Shown: positions 40,947-42,896 of the stretch, piece after piece
Numbering within the stretch: position 1 is the first letter of the stretch
How the letters are laid out: each line of letters opens with the position of its first letter
Assembly (NCBI GenBank): GCA_019683695.1
Contig: JADGHX010000020.1
Location: 1-42,896 of the forward strand
Length of the DNA stretch: 42,896 nucleotides
From: Steroidobacteraceae bacterium
Lineage (GTDB): Bacteria; Pseudomonadota; Gammaproteobacteria; Steroidobacterales; Steroidobacteraceae
Reading direction: 5' to 3'
The notes under the pieces: generated by a model
Databases searched by the model: none
What the model saw: only the letters and a program-made list of their open reading frames with translations
Told to the model about the DNA's origin: nothing
Translations under genes and position numbers: made by a program

Positions 40947-42782
40947 TCACGCCGCGTTGCGCTTCGGGGCGGATGTCAGGAGCCTGAGATAGGGATTGTC
41001 GCAGGGCATGTCTGAGAACAGCGTGTGCCCGTCGAGCAGCAGGTAGCCGTGCAGGCGCCGTGTCTTTCGAGGTCCGGCTACCTCGCACATCCAGATATTG
41101 AGACCGTTGTCCTGCCTTCTATGAAGGCGCAGCTTCTCAAACTGTTTTTGAACCCACGCCCATTCGGCGACTCCGCTTTGCTTGGCGAGGCGGGCGATTT
41201 CTGGATGCTCTTGTGTGTAGCGCTGGAACACGCCGGGGCTGACCAAAAACGCTGTGCCGGCAACGGTGTGAACGAGAGCCTTCGCATCGTTGATGATGAG
41301 ACGATGGGCTTGAATGCTTTCGCGCAGCCAGGAGACGAACTGAAGCCCGATTGGTTCATCGGGCGCGACGGAAGGCGCATGCTGAGATCGTGCCTCGACG
41401 GGCGGCGGCGCGGGGCGAAGCATGTGAGTGGGCTTCGTGTCCGTCGCTACGCGATATGTCTGCGCGTGGACGCCTTCAGTGTGCACATTGGGCGATGCCG
41501 CCGCCTTGTGATCGACAGAATCGCTTGCCGTTACCTCAGGTGCGGTCGACATGTCGGTCGCGGAAGCCACTGCCGCCGATGAACTCGTGGGCGATGCACT
41601 TGCGGTCGCGGGCGCTTCCAACAAGGAAGTGGCCACGGCTTCTTCGACGTGCACGGAGCCGGCGAACGACGCAGGACGCTCATTCATATCCCAGATGAGC
41701 GCGGGCGCGATACGCAGGAATGTGAAGCTATGTGTCCAGCCGTTGCCGCTCGTGACGGTCGCCCTCCAGATCGCTTTGCCGTCAGGCGTGGCCTGCACAA
41801 TGCCGTGCTCCTGCAGCACATCGAAGACTGCGGTATTTGTGCTCGGGATTCCATCGATCCCCTGTGACAGCAGGTGCGCACGCAGTTTGTCGCAGACGGT
41901 TTTCGATACGAGCCACAAGCTATCCGCCGTGAGCCAGCCATCGGAGGCTTCACTCCGATTCAGCTTGAGTTGCTCGCGGACTAGGAAGCGCAGTCCATCG
42001 AGAAGCTGGCGATGGAGGGCGTGCGTGGGAGACGTACGCACCTTCTGCGGATCGCCGCCGAGAGCGGCTGCCGTGGAGGCGCGATCCGCCTGCAGGACCA
42101 GCTCGCCGAGCACACCGGCATGCTCATATCGTCCGGCGAGAAGATGCAGCAGCGCTGCCCAAAGCTCGCGAAAGCCGCTGAGCCAGTCGAGGATCGCGGA
42201 GTCCAGAATGTCCGTGTACAGCAGCCCCGCAGCCACGCTGTGAAGACGATACTCGCGGTCCGAAACGTACCGGAATCGATAAGGATGTCGCAGCGGTCCG
42301 TGCCAGGGATGCCAGCGCGTGCCGTTGGCGTATTCCACATGCAGGTCGACGGCGATTTTTCCGAGATCGTGTAGAAGGGCGCCGTAAGCCGCGCCAGCCG
42401 TCCAGGCCTCGGCCTGCGCGGCCTGCGTCTCGGGAGGTGCACCGGCAGGCAGCAGGTGAGATTGCCGAAGCCGCAGCGCATATGCGACGGATTCGAGACC
42501 GTGATCCAGCATTCCACCCGGATAAGCATGGTGATGGCTTTCCGAGGCGGGAAACTGCTGGACCAGCGCCGCGTAGCGCTCGATCGGCGCGCGATACAGA
42601 AGATCGAATTGCGCGCGGGAAACGGACGTGCGTTGCCAGATCTGTTCGAGCAGTCGCTGACGGCGCAAAGTGCCGAGCAGTGCCGCAGCCGGTTCGGGTC
42701 GCAGCAGGTCCGTGTACGTTTCGGCGGTCGGCGTCGAAAGTAGCGAAACCCTTTTTCTACGCAACAGCGCGAATATCGCCAT
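40947..42782 (-). CDS. MobH-family relaxase (TraI_2)
   Basis: A 611-residue protein of the MobH/TraI_2 family, the DNA-nicking relaxase of ICEs such as SXT- and ICEclc-like elements. The N-terminal domain has an HD-hydrolase-like metal site: three His (83-85) and His94 in HHHAYPGGMLDHGLE, and His138-Asp139 in LLHDLGKIAVD. A middle region binds DNA, a Ser/Ala/Thr-rich linker lies at about 385-450, and the C-terminal TraI_2_C-like domain contains FLVSPGVFQRYTQEHPEIAR and ends near PYLRLLTSAPKRNAA. ATG 42782 is chosen over GTG 42785; the ribosome-binding site is weak. It would nick at an oriT, possibly in the purine-biased stretch just upstream. Confidence 0.88.
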   Translation of the reverse strand: MAIFALLRRKRVSLLSTPTAETYTDLLRPEPAAALLGTLRRQRLLEQIWQRTSVSRAQFDLLYRAPIERYAALVQQFPASESHHHAYPGGMLDHGLESVAYALRLRQSHLLPAGAPPETQAAQAEAWTAGAAYGALLHDLGKIAVDLHVEYANGTRWHPWHGPLRHPYRFRYVSDREYRLHSVAAGLLYTDILDSAILDWLSGFRELWAALLHLLAGRYEHAGVLGELVLQADRASTAAALGGDPQKVRTSPTHALHRQLLDGLRFLVREQLKLNRSEASDGWLTADSLWLVSKTVCDKLRAHLLSQGIDGIPSTNTAVFDVLQEHGIVQATPDGKAIWRATVTSGNGWTHSFTFLRIAPALIWDMNERPASFAGSVHVEEAVATSLLEAPATASASPTSSSAAVASATDMSTAPEVTASDSVDHKAAASPNVHTEGVHAQTYRVATDTKPTHMLRPAPPPVEARSQHAPSVAPDEPIGLQFVSWLRESIQAHRLIINDAKALVHTVAGTAFLVSPGVFQRYTQEHPEIARLAKQSGVAEWAWVQKQFEKLRLHRRQDNGLNIWMCEVAGPRKTRRLHGYLLLDGHTLFSDMPCDNPYLRLLTSAPKRNAA

Positions 42783-42785
42783 CAC

Positions 42786-42896
42786 AAACGAGTTGCCCGC
42801 AGTTCGAACCCTTTTCGCCCCTTACCCAGCCCTTTCGGATAGGGCCTTTACCCTTGCTGCCCCGTCCCTTCGCCTTTCGCCATTAGCCCCAAGCCC
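42786..42896. other. Strand-biased stretch upstream of the relaxase
   Basis: On the minus strand, which reads into the relaxase, this stretch is purine-rich with AAGGG or close variants about six times (e.g. GAAGGGAC, CAAGGGTAAAGG, GAAAGGGCTGGG) and a small inverted repeat CCCTTTCGGATAGGG at about 42831-42845. It may hold the promoter, iterons or part of an oriT; the window ends here. Confidence 0.35.

Larger units (their letters stand above)
39513..42896. mobile_element. Left end of an integrative conjugative/mobilisable element at tRNA-Phe
   Basis: A tRNA 3-prime end, a tyrosine integrase reading toward it, a small HTH protein and a MobH-type relaxase form the classic end of an integrative element. 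The tRNA stays intact, as integration usually restores it. The far end and the second att copy lie beyond the right edge, so size and cargo are unknown. Confidence 0.8.

Overview
The window is GC-rich bacterial chromosome with dense, often overlapping genes. The order asmA-mutY-yggX, an outer membrane (RND pump, LpxR-type protein, lipoproteins) and oxygen-dependent HemF point to an aerobic gammaproteobacterium. A Steroidobacter/Nevskia-like lineage is my guess, not something the sequence proves.

Layout. 1-3.6 kb: end of an NmrA-like gene, an aldo/keto reductase, a Tat-exported PhoD phosphatase, a DsbA C-terminal remnant and a DUF883 membrane protein. 3.66-12.79 kb: one compact tetrapyrrole cluster, hemA-hemL-[histidine kinase-OmpR regulator]-hemC-hemD-hemB-hemE-hemF, covering every step from glutamyl-tRNA to protoporphyrinogen IX except the last oxidation, with a two-component system inside it. 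HemA is divergent. 13.5-16.5 kb: a soluble multi-PAS kinase with its NarL-type regulator. 16.7-18.8 kb: ECF sigma factor, probable anti-sigma factor and a DUF4097 surface protein. 18.8-19.54 kb: a gene-free stretch with a perfect 12-bp inverted repeat and five consecutive hairpins ending in an intrinsic terminator, the best candidate here for an undescribed structured RNA. 19.5-22.3 kb: a two-domain M16 peptidase. 22.35-23.5 kb: a long nested hairpin, a SnoaL-like protein with a basic tail and a REP/MITE-like palindrome. 23.8-26.5 kb: a C-terminally truncated AsmA, MutY and YggX. 26.6-29.2 kb (minus): NarL-type regulator and GAF kinase. 29.2-35.1 kb (minus): a complete tripartite RND efflux operon, divergent from an LpxR-family gene. 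36.6-39.3 kb (minus): a LigE-like GST and a Gfo/Idh/MocA oxidoreductase carrying an arginine-rich nonapeptide-repeat tail. 39.4-42.9 kb: tRNA-Phe(GAA) used as the attachment site of an integrative element, with integrase, small HTH protein and MobH relaxase. The element runs off the right edge.

Functional themes. The window combines tetrapyrrole synthesis with a probable dedicated sensor, three two-component pairs plus an ECF system, envelope functions (AsmA, LpxR, RND, M16, DUF4097), oxidative-damage repair (MutY, YggX), and a conjugative-type island at a tRNA gene. Functions rest on motifs read by eye. No database search or folding program was run.
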